A DNA stretch of 64,000 nucleotides from the NCBI GenBank assembly GCA_017411305.1, contig JAFQQI010000107.1:62001-126000 (forward strand), written 5' to 3'. The notes beneath the pieces are model-generated. The model was given only the letters and a program-made list of their open reading frames with translations, was not told where the DNA came from and made no database searches. Below, one piece after another: positions 9,042 to 17,855 of the stretch (positions are counted from its first letter, which is position 1; every line of letters begins with the position of its first letter). Both the position numbers and the translations under genes were made by a program. Source of the DNA: Lachnospiraceae bacterium (GTDB taxonomy: Bacteria > Bacillota > Clostridia > Lachnospirales > Lachnospiraceae).

Positions 9042-9425
9042 ATGAAAAATTATACCATTACCGTAAATGGAAACGTATATGATGTAGTTGTAGAAGAAGG
9101 CGTTAGCACAGGCGCACCTGTTGCGGCAGCCCCTGTAGCTCCTAAGGCAGCACCCGTAGTAGCTCCCAAGGCAGCACCTGCGGCGGCACCTAAGGCAGCA
9201 GGCAGTGCAGGTGGCATTAAAGTAGAAGCTGGAGCGGCAGGTAAAATCTTTAAAATTGAAGCAAAGGTTGGTCAGGCTGTAAAGAAGGGGGATGCGGTTG
9301 TTATCCTTGAAGCAATGAAGATGGAAATTCCCGTTGTTGCTCCCGAAGATGGTACTGTTGCAAGTATTGATGTAGCTGTAGGCGATCCTGTTGAAGCAGG
9401 TGCTGTATTGGCAACTCTTAACTAA
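9042..9425 (+). CDS. Biotin carboxyl carrier protein of the decarboxylase
   Basis: A 127-residue biotinyl carrier. Residues 1-20 form a short docking segment, 21-55 a flexible Ala/Pro/Lys linker (repeats of APVAPKAAP type), and 58-127 a biotinyl domain with EAMKMEIP, in which K93 is the biotinylated lysine. It shuttles the carboxyl group from the cytoplasmic carboxyltransferase to the membrane beta subunit. An AGGAGG site precedes the ATG. Because neither carboxyltransferase in the operon carries its own biotin domain, this single carrier may serve both (inference). Confidence 0.93.
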   Translation: MKNYTITVNGNVYDVVVEEGVSTGAPVAAAPVAPKAAPVVAPKAAPAAAPKAAGSAGGIKVEAGAAGKIFKIEAKVGQAVKKGDAVVILEAMKMEIPVVAPEDGTVASIDVAVGDPVEAGAVLATLN

Positions 9426-9493
9426 GACAGTAAAGTACATGCGGAAACATTTCTGACGTATGTGTACTTGAATAACAACAGGAGGTAAAAGAA

Positions 9494-10645
9494 ATGGATT
9501 ATATTGTAACTACACTGGACAACTTAATTCATCAGACTGCATTTTTTAATCTGACAGTCGGTAATTATGCGATGATTGTTGTTGCCTGTGTATTCCTTTA
9601 TCTTGCGATTGCTAAAGGCTTTGAACCATTGCTTTTAACACCTATCGCATTTGGTATGCTGCTTGTAAATATTTATCCTGATATTATGATGAGTGTTCAT
9701 GATTCACCTAATGGAGTGGGCGGCTTACTGTATTATTTTTATCTCTTAGATGAATGGGCAATCTTACCTTCCCTGATTTTTATGGGGGTAGGGGCTATGA
9801 CCGACTTCGGTCCCTTGATTGCTAACCCTAAGAGCTTCTTGCTGGGAGCTGCGGCACAGTTTGGTATTTTCGCAGCTTATTTCGGAGCTATTGCGCTGGG
9901 CTTTAATGATAAAGCAGCGGCAGCAATCTCCATTATCGGTGGTGCAGACGGTCCTACTTCCATTTTCCTCGCAGGTAAATTGGGACAGACTGCTTTACTT
10001 GGACCTATTGCAGTAGCAGCATATTCCTATATGTCATTGGTGCCTATTATTCAGCCCCCGATTATGAAACTTTTAACTACAGAAAAGGAAAGAAAAATCA
10101 AGATGGGACAGCTTCGTCCGGTATCCAAGCTTGAAAAGATTCTTTTCCCTGTCATTGTTACAATTGTTGTATGTTTGATTCTTCCTACAACAGCGCCTCT
10201 TGTAGGTATGCTGATGTTAGGCAACCTGTTCAGAGAATCCGGAGTGGTAAGACAATTGACTGACACAGCATCTAATGCATTGATGTATATCGTAGTTATT
10301 CTGCTTGGTACTTCCGTAGGTGCAACAACAAGTGCAGAAGCATTCCTTAACTGGGATACTATCAAAATCGTTATCCTTGGTTTGATTGCGTTTGCATTCG
10401 GTACCGCAGCAGGTGTATTATTTGGTAAATTAATGTGTATTGCTACCAAGGGAAAAGTAAATCCTCTTATTGGTTCAGCAGGTGTATCTGCAGTACCTAT
10501 GGCAGCGAGAGTTTCCCAAAAGGTTGGTGCAGAAGCAGATCCTACAAACTTCCTGTTGATGCATGCAATGGGACCTAACGTAGCAGGTGTTATCGGTACA
10601 GCGGTTGCTGCCGGTACATTTATGGCAGTATTTGGAGTATTCTAA
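9494..10645 (+). CDS. Na+-translocating decarboxylase, beta subunit
   Basis: A 383-residue polytopic membrane protein of the OadB/MmdB/GcdB family with roughly ten hydrophobic segments. It decarboxylates carboxybiotin and couples this to Na+ export. The conserved motif [17 protein letters not shown] (around 147-163) holds the Asp involved in Na+ transport, and the C-terminal segment with [19 protein letters not shown] is also family-typical. AGGAGG is present 8 bases before the ATG. It lies between the biotin carrier and the OadA-type subunit in one operon. The family does not tell which acyl substrate the complex uses. Confidence 0.92.
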   Translation: MDYIVTTLDNLIHQTAFFNLTVGNYAMIVVACVFLYLAIAKGFEPLLLTPIAFGMLLVNIYPDIMMSVHDSPNGVGGLLYYFYLLDEWAILPSLIFMGVGAMTDFGPLIANPKSFLLGAAAQFGIFAAYFGAIALGFNDKAAAAISIIGGADGPTSIFLAGKLGQTALLGPIAVAAYSYMSLVPIIQPPIMKLLTTEKERKIKMGQLRPVSKLEKILFPVIVTIVVCLILPTTAPLVGMLMLGNLFRESGVVRQLTDTASNALMYIVVILLGTSVGATTSAEAFLNWDTIKIVILGLIAFAFGTAAGVLFGKLMCIATKGKVNPLIGSAGVSAVPMAARVSQKVGAEADPTNFLLMHAMGPNVAGVIGTAVAAGTFMAVFGVF

Positions 10646-10674
10646 GATATATTATTTATTAGGAGGACAAAAAA

Positions 10675-12102
10675 ATGGCAGATCAGGTTAAAAAGCCGGT
10701 TGGAATTATGGAAACCGTTCTTCGTGATGCACATCAGTCTCTGATTGCAACAAGAATGCCTACCGATATGATGCTTCCAATCGTTGACAAAATGGATAAA
10801 GTTGGCTACCATGCAGTTGAATGCTGGGGTGGTGCTACATTTGATGCTTCCCTTCGTTTCTTAAAGGAAGATCCGTGGGAAAGACTTAGAAAATTAAGAG
10901 ACGGATTTAAGAATACCAAGTTACAGATGCTTTTCAGAGGTCAGAACATTTTAGGTTACAGACCTTATGCAGATGACGTAGTAGAAAACTTCGTAGAAAA
11001 GTCTGTTGCAAACGGTATTGATATCATCCGTATTTTTGACTGCTTAAACGACCTTAGAAACTTACAGGCAACAGTTGATGCAACAAACAAGATTAAGGCA
11101 AGAGAAGGAAGAGGTCATGCTCAGATAGCTCTTTCCTATACATTAGGTGATGCTTATACTTTGGAATACTGGGTAAACATGGCTAAGAAGATTGAAGAAA
11201 TGGGTGCAGATTCTATCTGTATCAAAGACATGGCAGGACTTCTTGTTCCTTACAAGGCAGCTGAACTGATTAAGGCTATGAAGGAAGGAACAAAGCTTCC
11301 TATTCAGCTTCATACCCACTATACATCCGGTGTTGCAAGTATGACATACCTTAAGGCAGTAGAAGCAGGTGTTGACGTTATCGACTGCGCAATTTCACCG
11401 TTCGCACTGGGTACATCCCAGCCTGCAACAGAAGTTATGGTTGAAACCTTCAAGGGTACAGAGTATGATACCGGTTATGACCAGAATCTTCTTGCAGAAA
11501 TCGCAGATTATTTCAGACCTTACAGAGATGAGTGTCTTGCAAGCGGACTTCTTAATCCTAAGGTTATGGGTGTTGATATTAAGACTCTGTTATATCAGGT
11601 TCCCGGCGGTATGCTTTCCAACATGGTAAGCCAGCTGAAGGAACAGAATGCAGAAGACAGATATTACGATGTGCTTAAAGAAATCCCTGAAGTTCGTAAG
11701 GATTTAGGTGAGCCCCCGCTTGTTACACCTTCTTCCCAGATTGTTGGTACACAGGCTGTATTTAACGTACTTATGGGTGAAAGATATAAGATGGCAACTA
11801 AGGAAACTAAGGCAGTTCTCCGTGGTGAATATGGTCAGACAGTTAAACCTATGAGCCAGGAAGTAATTGACAAGGTTATCCCCGGTGAAGAAAGAATCAC
11901 TTGCCGTCCTGCAGACCTTATCGAAAACGAAATGGATAAGCTGGAAGCAGAAATGAAGGAATGGAAGCAGCAGGATGAAGACGTATTGTCCTATGCATTA
12001 TTCCCTCAGGTAGCAACAGACTTCTTCAAGTATCGTCAGGCGCAGCAGGAAAAGGTTGACATGACACAGGCTGATACAAAGAATGCAGCATACCCTGTGT
12101 AA
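10675..12102 (+). CDS. Oxaloacetate decarboxylase alpha / pyruvate carboxylase B-type carboxyltransferase
   Basis: A 475-residue TIM-barrel carboxyltransferase of the OadA/PycB family, acting on oxaloacetate and pyruvate. The barrel motif ETVLRDAHQSLIATRM (13-28, metal-ligand D18) is intact. So are the carbamylated-lysine region IKDMAG (K184) and QLHTHYTSG with metal-binding H213 and H215. It stops after the conserved carboxyltransferase domain and has no C-terminal biotin domain, so it must use the separate carrier encoded upstream. As part of a Na+-pump complex it would decarboxylate oxaloacetate to pyruvate. It is the last gene of the operon, followed by a terminator. Confidence 0.92.
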   Translation: MADQVKKPVGIMETVLRDAHQSLIATRMPTDMMLPIVDKMDKVGYHAVECWGGATFDASLRFLKEDPWERLRKLRDGFKNTKLQMLFRGQNILGYRPYADDVVENFVEKSVANGIDIIRIFDCLNDLRNLQATVDATNKIKAREGRGHAQIALSYTLGDAYTLEYWVNMAKKIEEMGADSICIKDMAGLLVPYKAAELIKAMKEGTKLPIQLHTHYTSGVASMTYLKAVEAGVDVIDCAISPFALGTSQPATEVMVETFKGTEYDTGYDQNLLAEIADYFRPYRDECLASGLLNPKVMGVDIKTLLYQVPGGMLSNMVSQLKEQNAEDRYYDVLKEIPEVRKDLGEPPLVTPSSQIVGTQAVFNVLMGERYKMATKETKAVLRGEYGQTVKPMSQEVIDKVIPGEERITCRPADLIENEMDKLEAEMKEWKQQDEDVLSYALFPQVATDFFKYRQAQQEKVDMTQADTKNAAYPV

Positions 12103-12130
12103 TATAATACACACAAATATTGAGTAATAT

Positions 12131-12160
12131 AAAAGGCAGTCTTTTGTGCTGCCTTTTATT
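12131..12160 (+). terminator. Terminator of the decarboxylase operon
   Basis: Nine-base arms aaaaggcag / ctgcctttt around a nine-base loop, followed by a T-rich stretch. Confidence 0.8.
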
Positions 12161-12201
12161 ATTACTATTTAAGGGGAAATTTTTAGAAGTGAGGAAATGG
12201 G

Positions 12202-13383
12202 ATGAAAAATAGAAAGGTATCGGTATTAATATGTTTTCTGACAGGACTTCTTTTGTGCGTCGGTTGCGGCGGTATGGCAGAAAATAAGATGGTAAAGTAT
12301 ATAGAAAATAAATATGGGGAAACGCCCGTATTTGAATATGTGAAGAGATATGACAATAACAGTAAAGGATATTATGGGAAGACAACGGACGGATATTATG
12401 TGCGTTATACGGATTTCGGAGTAGGAGAAACTGATGTGCTTTGTGATACCAAGCAATATGATGAAATCAGTCAGGTAGTACTTGAGAGGTTGAAGGCATA
12501 TGCCACAGAACTTAGTATTACGGATGAAATCGGTTTTACATTTTATATCGGAAGCGAAACAGAGGAGAACAGCCTTTGGAGAAGCTTATGGAACGGATAT
12601 GATGCCGATGCAATATATGATGGCGGCGATGTGACCGAATTCCTGCAAAACGCATATCCATATATGTATTCTGCTTATGTGGGAGATAATTATAATCAGA
12701 CCGGTGTCATTATGATATACTCTGATGAGATGTATGAGCAGGCGGTGCTGGGAGAGTTTATTCTGAAAGCTGTAGAGGAATTTGGAATCAGCATGAGATT
12801 ATGCGTGATATCCCCCGGTGCAAAAGAAATATTTGATAACTCAGGTGATTATTGGATTACCGATAACAGCTGCATGGTACTGCAGGCGTGTAATCTGCAT
12901 GCAATCGGTAGTAGCAGTTTCGAGGAAATTGATTGGGAGAGTGAGCAGGAAATCTGCTATTTGAATGATGCTTTTTCAATTGCACCGTGCAGGATAAATC
13001 CTAATGTACTTAATCAGGAGAATTGGTCAGCAGAAATTCTGGCAAAAGAGGAAATGAAGCTGCCTATCAATTATTGGGACAGCGAATATGAAGTGGTACA
13101 GGACGGCATATTGTTAAAGTGTAAGGAGCCGGAGGCAAAATATATCAGTTTTTCCATGGATGTTTCCGAAGCATTGGCAAATCATCCCACCGATAGTCTG
13201 TTTATTTTTGTTACAGAGCAAAACGGAGATGTGGAAGACATGATTTCATTGTCTGCGAATAACGGATATGATAAATATGCTGATGTAGGAAGTGAGGTTG
13301 CTTACAGTGATATCAGATGTGCAGCTTCCGGTACGGGAGAGACAATCTATCATATATGGGTAGCAGTTCAAAAGAAGCAGTAA
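12202..13383 (+). CDS. Predicted lipoprotein, function unknown
   Basis: A 393-residue protein with a lipoprotein signal: Lys/Arg-containing start, hydrophobic core and lipobox-like LCVGC near residues 18-22. It should be anchored to the outer face of the membrane. The body is acidic and rich in Tyr and Asp/Glu, with no motif I recognise. The C-terminal quarter (about 270-390) reads as beta-strand-rich. It sits alone between the decarboxylase terminator and the NYN gene, 19 bases upstream of the latter, so the two are probably co-transcribed. No function is proposed. Confidence 0.8.
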   Translation: MKNRKVSVLICFLTGLLLCVGCGGMAENKMVKYIENKYGETPVFEYVKRYDNNSKGYYGKTTDGYYVRYTDFGVGETDVLCDTKQYDEISQVVLERLKAYATELSITDEIGFTFYIGSETEENSLWRSLWNGYDADAIYDGGDVTEFLQNAYPYMYSAYVGDNYNQTGVIMIYSDEMYEQAVLGEFILKAVEEFGISMRLCVISPGAKEIFDNSGDYWITDNSCMVLQACNLHAIGSSSFEEIDWESEQEICYLNDAFSIAPCRINPNVLNQENWSAEILAKEEMKLPINYWDSEYEVVQDGILLKCKEPEAKYISFSMDVSEALANHPTDSLFIFVTEQNGDVEDMISLSANNGYDKYADVGSEVAYSDIRCAASGTGETIYHIWVAVQKKQ

Positions 13384-13402
13384 AAAGAAAGGGAGGCGCT
13401 TT

Positions 13403-14332
13403 GTGGAAAATAAACGATTTGCGTTATTAATAGATGCAGACAATATTTCAGCAAAATATATCGGAGATATTTTGGAAGAATTATCCACCTACGGTATTAT
13501 TACTTACAAAAGAATTTATGGTGATTGGACCAGTTCACAGGCCAACAAGTGGAAAAAGGAATTGATGGAAAATTCCGTGATTCCTGTGCAGCAGTTTAGC
13601 AATACGGTCCGCAAAAATGCTACGGATTCCACCTTGATTATTGATGCTATGGATATTTTGTACACCGGAAATGTGCAGGGATTCTGCATTGTGTCCAGTG
13701 ATAGTGATTTTACCCGTCTGGCAATCCGCCTTCGAGAATCAGGAATGGAAGTTATCGGCATGGGTGAAGAGAAGACTCCCCGTTCCTTCCGTGTGGCATG
13801 TACCCGTTTTGTAAATCTTGAAAACTTGGGAGAACAGGAAGATGACAATGAGGGAAAGGATAAGCAGGGCAATACCATTCCCAGAGAAGTAATCTATAAT
13901 GCCATTACCAATATTGTTACCGAAAATGCGAACCAGGGAAACAGCGTGGAACTTGCAACGGTAGGAAATCGTTTGGTAAATATGTATCCCGATTTCGACG
14001 TTCGAAACTACGGTTATCGTTTGCTTTCCAGATTTTTGGAGGATGCCGGCCTGTTTCTTCTGGAAAAGAATGAAAATGTAATTACCATCTCTATGAAAGA
14101 GAACGAGCAATCCAAAGAGGAAATCCGTGAATATGTTAAGAAAGTAATTTGGGCATCAGGGAAAAAAGGCATTGGTCTGAGCGAACTGAGCAATCTGGTG
14201 CACGGAAAATACAGTTCCTTCAGTGTGAAAGATTTCGGTTACAGCCAGTTTTCAAAATTTGTACAAGGAATCGGTGGAATAGAGACCTTTGAGGATGGTC
14301 ATAACCGTAAAAAAGTAAGAAAACAGGATTAA
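13403..14332 (+). CDS. NYN-domain protein with two OST-HTH/LOTUS domains
   Basis: A 309-residue protein starting at GTG with GGGAGG six bases upstream. Residues 5-135 form a NYN (PIN-like) nuclease domain: FALLIDADNIS (catalytic Asp positions near 10-12), DSTLIIDAMDILY and CIVSSDSDFTRLAIRLRE, which supply the conserved acidic residues. Residues about 155-225 and 235-300 look like two OST-HTH/LOTUS domains (REVIYNAITNIV and the NLVHGKYSSFSVKDFGYSQF region), which bind RNA in other proteins. A cytoplasmic RNA-binding nuclease is the likely role; this follows from known domain functions and not from direct evidence. It is a distinct architecture close to LabA/MARF1-like bacterial proteins. Confidence 0.83.
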   Translation: MENKRFALLIDADNISAKYIGDILEELSTYGIITYKRIYGDWTSSQANKWKKELMENSVIPVQQFSNTVRKNATDSTLIIDAMDILYTGNVQGFCIVSSDSDFTRLAIRLRESGMEVIGMGEEKTPRSFRVACTRFVNLENLGEQEDDNEGKDKQGNTIPREVIYNAITNIVTENANQGNSVELATVGNRLVNMYPDFDVRNYGYRLLSRFLEDAGLFLLEKNENVITISMKENEQSKEEIREYVKKVIWASGKKGIGLSELSNLVHGKYSSFSVKDFGYSQFSKFVQGIGGIETFEDGHNRKKVRKQD

Positions 14333-14359
14333 TGTTTTCGCTCAACAGAGAGAATGACG

Positions 14360-14881
14360 TTATAGGGAGAGTTCTTTCATCAGCACTGCCCGCAGATATC
14401 CGCCATATTTTTCGCAAGTAGTCTTTACTTCATAACCAAGTGACAAAGCACTGTTTAGACTATATTTATTTTCGGGATGAATGGTACAGCAGAGGTAACG
14501 ATAGCCCTTTGAACATAAGTAGTTTTCTGCATGTTCCATTAAGCGCCTTTGAAGATGATGACCGCGATAAGCAGGCAGAACGGCAGCGGAATCCATATGT
14601 GCAACAAGAGATAAGGAATCAGCAGAAAGACCGATATCCAGTCCTAAATTTTCGTCAGAATGACCGGGATAGGTAACCATAAAGACCGCAGCGAGAGCTG
14701 CGGTTTTTTCTTCAATTGCAATGAATGCGGTTCCTTTTCCGGAAGAAAGCATTTCCCGTGTGTATTCATCATTGTCTGCAGCAAACCAATCTGCCTGTAA
14801 CATGCTGTTGTAAACAGTTCTGATAAGACTGATAATACTGTCATATTGTGCAGGGCTTGCCTTTACTATTTTAAAGTTCAT
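14360..14881 (-). CDS. GNAT-family N-acetyltransferase
   Basis: A 173-residue acetyl-CoA-dependent acetyltransferase. The acetyl-CoA-binding loop appears as VLPAYRGHHLQRRLMEHAE (about 110-128), followed by the motif B region TIHPENKYSLNSALSLGYEV. The substrate is unknown. The gene is convergent with the NYN gene and divergent from the TetR regulator at 15029, sharing a 147-base intergenic region; regulation by that TetR protein is therefore possible. Confidence 0.85.
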   Translation of the reverse strand: MNFKIVKASPAQYDSIISLIRTVYNSMLQADWFAADNDEYTREMLSSGKGTAFIAIEEKTAALAAVFMVTYPGHSDENLGLDIGLSADSLSLVAHMDSAAVLPAYRGHHLQRRLMEHAENYLCSKGYRYLCCTIHPENKYSLNSALSLGYEVKTTCEKYGGYLRAVLMKELSL

Positions 14882-14958
14882 AGGGCACTCCTTGGTTAAT
14901 GTTTGAAAAGAGTATAAGGAATTTGCATTTATCTGTCAATGACATTATGGATTTTTTG

Positions 14959-15002
14959 TTGACATAACATATGTTTCATTGTAAAATAATAACGTATGTT
15001 AT
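14959..15002 (+). promoter_or_regulatory. Promoter of the TetR gene with two operator-like palindromes
   Basis: A consensus promoter, TTGACA (14959-14964), 17 bases, TAAAAT (14982-14987). A perfect palindrome aacatatgtt (14966-14975) lies in the spacer and a related one, ATAACgtatGTTAT (14989-15002), just after the -10. Their centres are 25 bases apart. This suits autorepression by the TetR protein (inference). Confidence 0.65.
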
Positions 15003-15028
15003 CACACGTAAGAGAAGGATGAGGACAA

Positions 15029-15574
15029 ATGGCAAGAAAAGAATCAGTTACAAAAGAGACAATATTAAATGCAGCATTTGAATTACTTCAGGAGGAGGGC
15101 GTTACACAGGTGACGGCCAGAAAGCTGGCAGCGAAAGCAAATTGCTCTACCCAGCCTATCTTCCGCATCTACAGTAATATGGACGAGCTGATAGAAGAAT
15201 TGTTTGTAAAAGCTTGTGAATTTTTTGAGGCATTTTATGAGCAATCTGACAGACATACGGTGACCCCTTTTGTACAGCTGGGGAATGTATATATTAAATT
15301 CGCCGCTGAGCACAAAAAGTTATTTGAGTTTATCTTTTTGTCTCCGGAGCGCTACGGCAGAAGTATGTATGATTTGGTAAACGGAAATGCAGGATATGTG
15401 AGCAGGGAAATCCAAAGTGCAGCATCCCAAGGTTGCCAGAATGCCAGCGAATTATTTATGAAGATGTGGATTTTTATTCATGGTGCAGCGTGTATGTCCC
15501 TTACAGGAGATTACGATTTATCCGAAACGGAAACCGTGCAGATGTTGAAGGATTCTTACCATGCATTTAAATAA
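15029..15574 (+). CDS. TetR/AcrR-family transcriptional regulator
   Basis: A 181-residue regulator. Residues 7-54 form the TetR N-terminal helix-turn-helix: TKETILNAAFELLQEEGVTQ followed by TARKLAAKANCSTQPIFRIYSNMDELIEEL. The C-terminal helical domain is the ligand-binding and dimerisation part and shows no hint of the ligand. The upstream region carries two palindromic sites over the promoter. The divergent acetyltransferase gene is a plausible second target. The DNA-binding class is certain, the regulon is not. Confidence 0.92.
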   Translation: MARKESVTKETILNAAFELLQEEGVTQVTARKLAAKANCSTQPIFRIYSNMDELIEELFVKACEFFEAFYEQSDRHTVTPFVQLGNVYIKFAAEHKKLFEFIFLSPERYGRSMYDLVNGNAGYVSREIQSAASQGCQNASELFMKMWIFIHGAACMSLTGDYDLSETETVQMLKDSYHAFK

Positions 15575-15627
15575 TTGCGAATTATGCACGATAAGACCGT
15601 AAGACGGCTAAACGGAAAGGATTAGAA

Positions 15628-16560
15628 ATGGACCACCAGGAATACGATATCATCACACGGATGAACGAGAAATATATAAAAATGAGTAAGGGGCATAAAG
15701 CAATTGCCGCTTATATTTCCGATAATTATGACCAGGCTGTTTTTATGACAGCAGCAAAGCTGGGAGAAACGGTTGGAGTCAGTGAGTCTACAGTGGTACG
15801 ATTTGCCACGGGACTAGGATATGCCGGTTACCCGGAATTTCAAAAGGCCTTGGAAGCTTGGGTAAAAAATAAACTGAATTCTGTGCAGAAGATGGATGCC
15901 AAGTACGGTAAAAGTACACAGTCGGAAATTTTAAATTCTGTACTGACTTCCGATATTGAGAAGATACAGGATACCATTGTAAATCTGGATGCAGCAGCAT
16001 TTGAAGCAGCAGTAGATATTATTCTTGAGGCAGAGACTGTTTATCTGGTAGGAGTAAGAAGCTGTGAACCCTTGGCAGATTTTCTCCATTTTTATTTAAA
16101 TATGATTAGAGGAAATGTAGTACTGATAAAGACTACCAGTGTGACGGAAATGTTTGAACAGATGATTCGCATCGGTGCAAATGATGCAATTATCGGTATC
16201 AGCTTCCCCAGATATTCCATGAGAACCTTAAAGGCTATGGAGTTTGCCAATGACAGAAACGCTAAGGTAATTACCATTACAGACAGTATCCATTCTCCCA
16301 TGAATCTGTATTCTTCCTGCAATCTTCTTGCAAGAAGCGATATGGTTTCTATCGTGGATTCATTGGTAGCACCGCTTAGTGTGATTAATGCACTTGTGGT
16401 TGCACTTTGTTTAAAGCAGCCGGATGCCGTTAAAAAGAATCTGGAAACATTGGAAGAGGTATGGAATAATTATCAGGTTTATCTGAATGATGAAATCAAC
16501 TTTATTGATGAAGAACCTATGCTGAATTATCCGCTTGTGAAGGGCGAAGATGAGATTTAA
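15628..16560 (+). CDS. RpiR/MurR-family transcriptional regulator
   Basis: A 310-residue regulator with an N-terminal RpiR helix-turn-helix (about 1-80, with MTAAKLGETVGVSESTVVRFATGLGYAGYPEFQ) and a SIS sugar-phosphate-binding domain (about 125-255, VYLVGVRSCEPLADFLHFYL and IGISFPRYSMRTLKAMEFA). Family members sense phosphorylated sugars and regulate sugar or amino-sugar catabolism. No sugar operon adjoins it, so the target is unknown; it lies 53 bases after the TetR gene and 26 before the flavoprotein gene. Confidence 0.93.
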   Translation: MDHQEYDIITRMNEKYIKMSKGHKAIAAYISDNYDQAVFMTAAKLGETVGVSESTVVRFATGLGYAGYPEFQKALEAWVKNKLNSVQKMDAKYGKSTQSEILNSVLTSDIEKIQDTIVNLDAAAFEAAVDIILEAETVYLVGVRSCEPLADFLHFYLNMIRGNVVLIKTTSVTEMFEQMIRIGANDAIIGISFPRYSMRTLKAMEFANDRNAKVITITDSIHSPMNLYSSCNLLARSDMVSIVDSLVAPLSVINALVVALCLKQPDAVKKNLETLEEVWNNYQVYLNDEINFIDEEPMLNYPLVKGEDEI

Positions 16561-16586
16561 AGGAAGAGAGGTTAAGCTTCCGGATT

Positions 16587-17834
16587 ATGAATAAGATTAT
16601 TATCATTGGCGGTGGCGCGGCAGGAATGATGGCTGCTGTTGCCGCAGCCCGGAATGGGGCAAAAGTAACCCTTCTTGAACAAAATGAAAAGACCGGTAAA
16701 AAAGTATTCATTACGGGAAAAGGGAGATGTAATATCACAAACGCCTGTGAGAATGAGAAGTTTTTTGATAATGTAATCAGTAACGGCAAGTTTTTGTACA
16801 GCGCCTTTTATCAGATGGACAATCAGGCGGTTATCCGTTTTTTTGAACAGGCAGGATGCAAATGTAAAGAAGAACGGGGAGAAAGGATTTTTCCGGTTAC
16901 GGATCATTCCTCCGATGTAATTGCAGCTCTGAACCGTGAGATGACCAAAGAACAGGTTGAAATAGAACTTCACACTAAGGTGAAGGCGCTTCTTACGGAA
17001 CAAACAGAGGATGGAATAACCGTAACAGGTGTGTTGCTAACAGATGGCAGAACAATGTATGCCGACAAGGTGATTGTGGCTACCGGCGGAAAGAGCTATG
17101 AAGCTACCGGTTCCACAGGAGACGGGTACTTATTTGCGCAGGCTGTGGGACATACTGTGAAGGAAATAAAGCCGGCACTGGTACCGTTTACCGTGAAAGA
17201 AGAATGGTGCATGAAAATGCAGGGGCTTGCACTAAAAAATGTATCTGTGCGGTTAGAATGCGGTAAGAAAAAAATCTATGAAGGATTCGGGGAAATGCTG
17301 TTTACCCATTTTGGAGTCAGCGGACCTTTAATATTAAGCGCCAGCAGCTATTATGTCAAAAAGTATCTGGGACAACCCGTAACCTTAAGTATTGATTTAA
17401 AGCCAGCACTCAACAGAGAACAACTGGATAAGCGGATACTTAGAGATTTTGAAGATAATAAAAACAAACAGTTTAAGAATAGTCTGGATGGCCTGCTTCC
17501 CTCGAAGATGATACCGGTTATTATCAGACTTTCCGGCATTTCACCTGAAAAAAAGGTAAATGAAATTACCAGGGAAGAGAGAGGAATACTTGTAGATTTA
17601 CTTAAAAATCTGAGTATGCAGATAACAGGCACGAGAGACTTTAAGGAAGCAATTATTACCCAGGGCGGCGTGCATGTAAAGGAGATAAATCCTTCTACCA
17701 TGGAGTCGAAGCTGGTAAAAGGATTATATTTCGCAGGAGAAGTACTTGATTTGGACGCGGTAACAGGGGGCTTTAATTTGCAGATTGCCTGGTCTACCGG
17801 ATATCTTGCGGGAATCAGTGCAGCAGAAGAATAA
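16587..17834 (+). CDS. FAD-dependent oxidoreductase, YhiN/HI0933 family
   Basis: A 415-residue flavoprotein. The N-terminus has the dinucleotide-binding motif IIIGGGAAGMMAAVAAARNG with Gly8/10/13-type spacing, followed by the family signature GKKVFITGKGRCNITN. The C-terminus closes the FAD site with YFAGEVLDLDAVTGGFNLQIAWSTGY. The physiological reaction of this widespread family (also called aminoacetone oxidase-like or BaiN-like) is poorly settled, so I give no substrate. The short leader has a small hairpin (ggaag at 16562, cttcc at 16577) enclosing the purine-rich binding site. It is 21 bases upstream of cmk. Confidence 0.9.
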   Translation: MNKIIIIGGGAAGMMAAVAAARNGAKVTLLEQNEKTGKKVFITGKGRCNITNACENEKFFDNVISNGKFLYSAFYQMDNQAVIRFFEQAGCKCKEERGERIFPVTDHSSDVIAALNREMTKEQVEIELHTKVKALLTEQTEDGITVTGVLLTDGRTMYADKVIVATGGKSYEATGSTGDGYLFAQAVGHTVKEIKPALVPFTVKEEWCMKMQGLALKNVSVRLECGKKKIYEGFGEMLFTHFGVSGPLILSASSYYVKKYLGQPVTLSIDLKPALNREQLDKRILRDFEDNKNKQFKNSLDGLLPSKMIPVIIRLSGISPEKKVNEITREERGILVDLLKNLSMQITGTRDFKEAIITQGGVHVKEINPSTMESKLVKGLYFAGEVLDLDAVTGGFNLQIAWSTGYLAGISAAEE

Positions 17835-17855
17835 AGAAACAGAGAGGAAGCAGAC

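Noticed and set aside
9426..9493. Terminator between the biotin carrier and beta-subunit genes
   Set aside because: The inverted repeat (aagtacat / gtgtactt) is imperfect, has no T run and would split an otherwise coherent operon.
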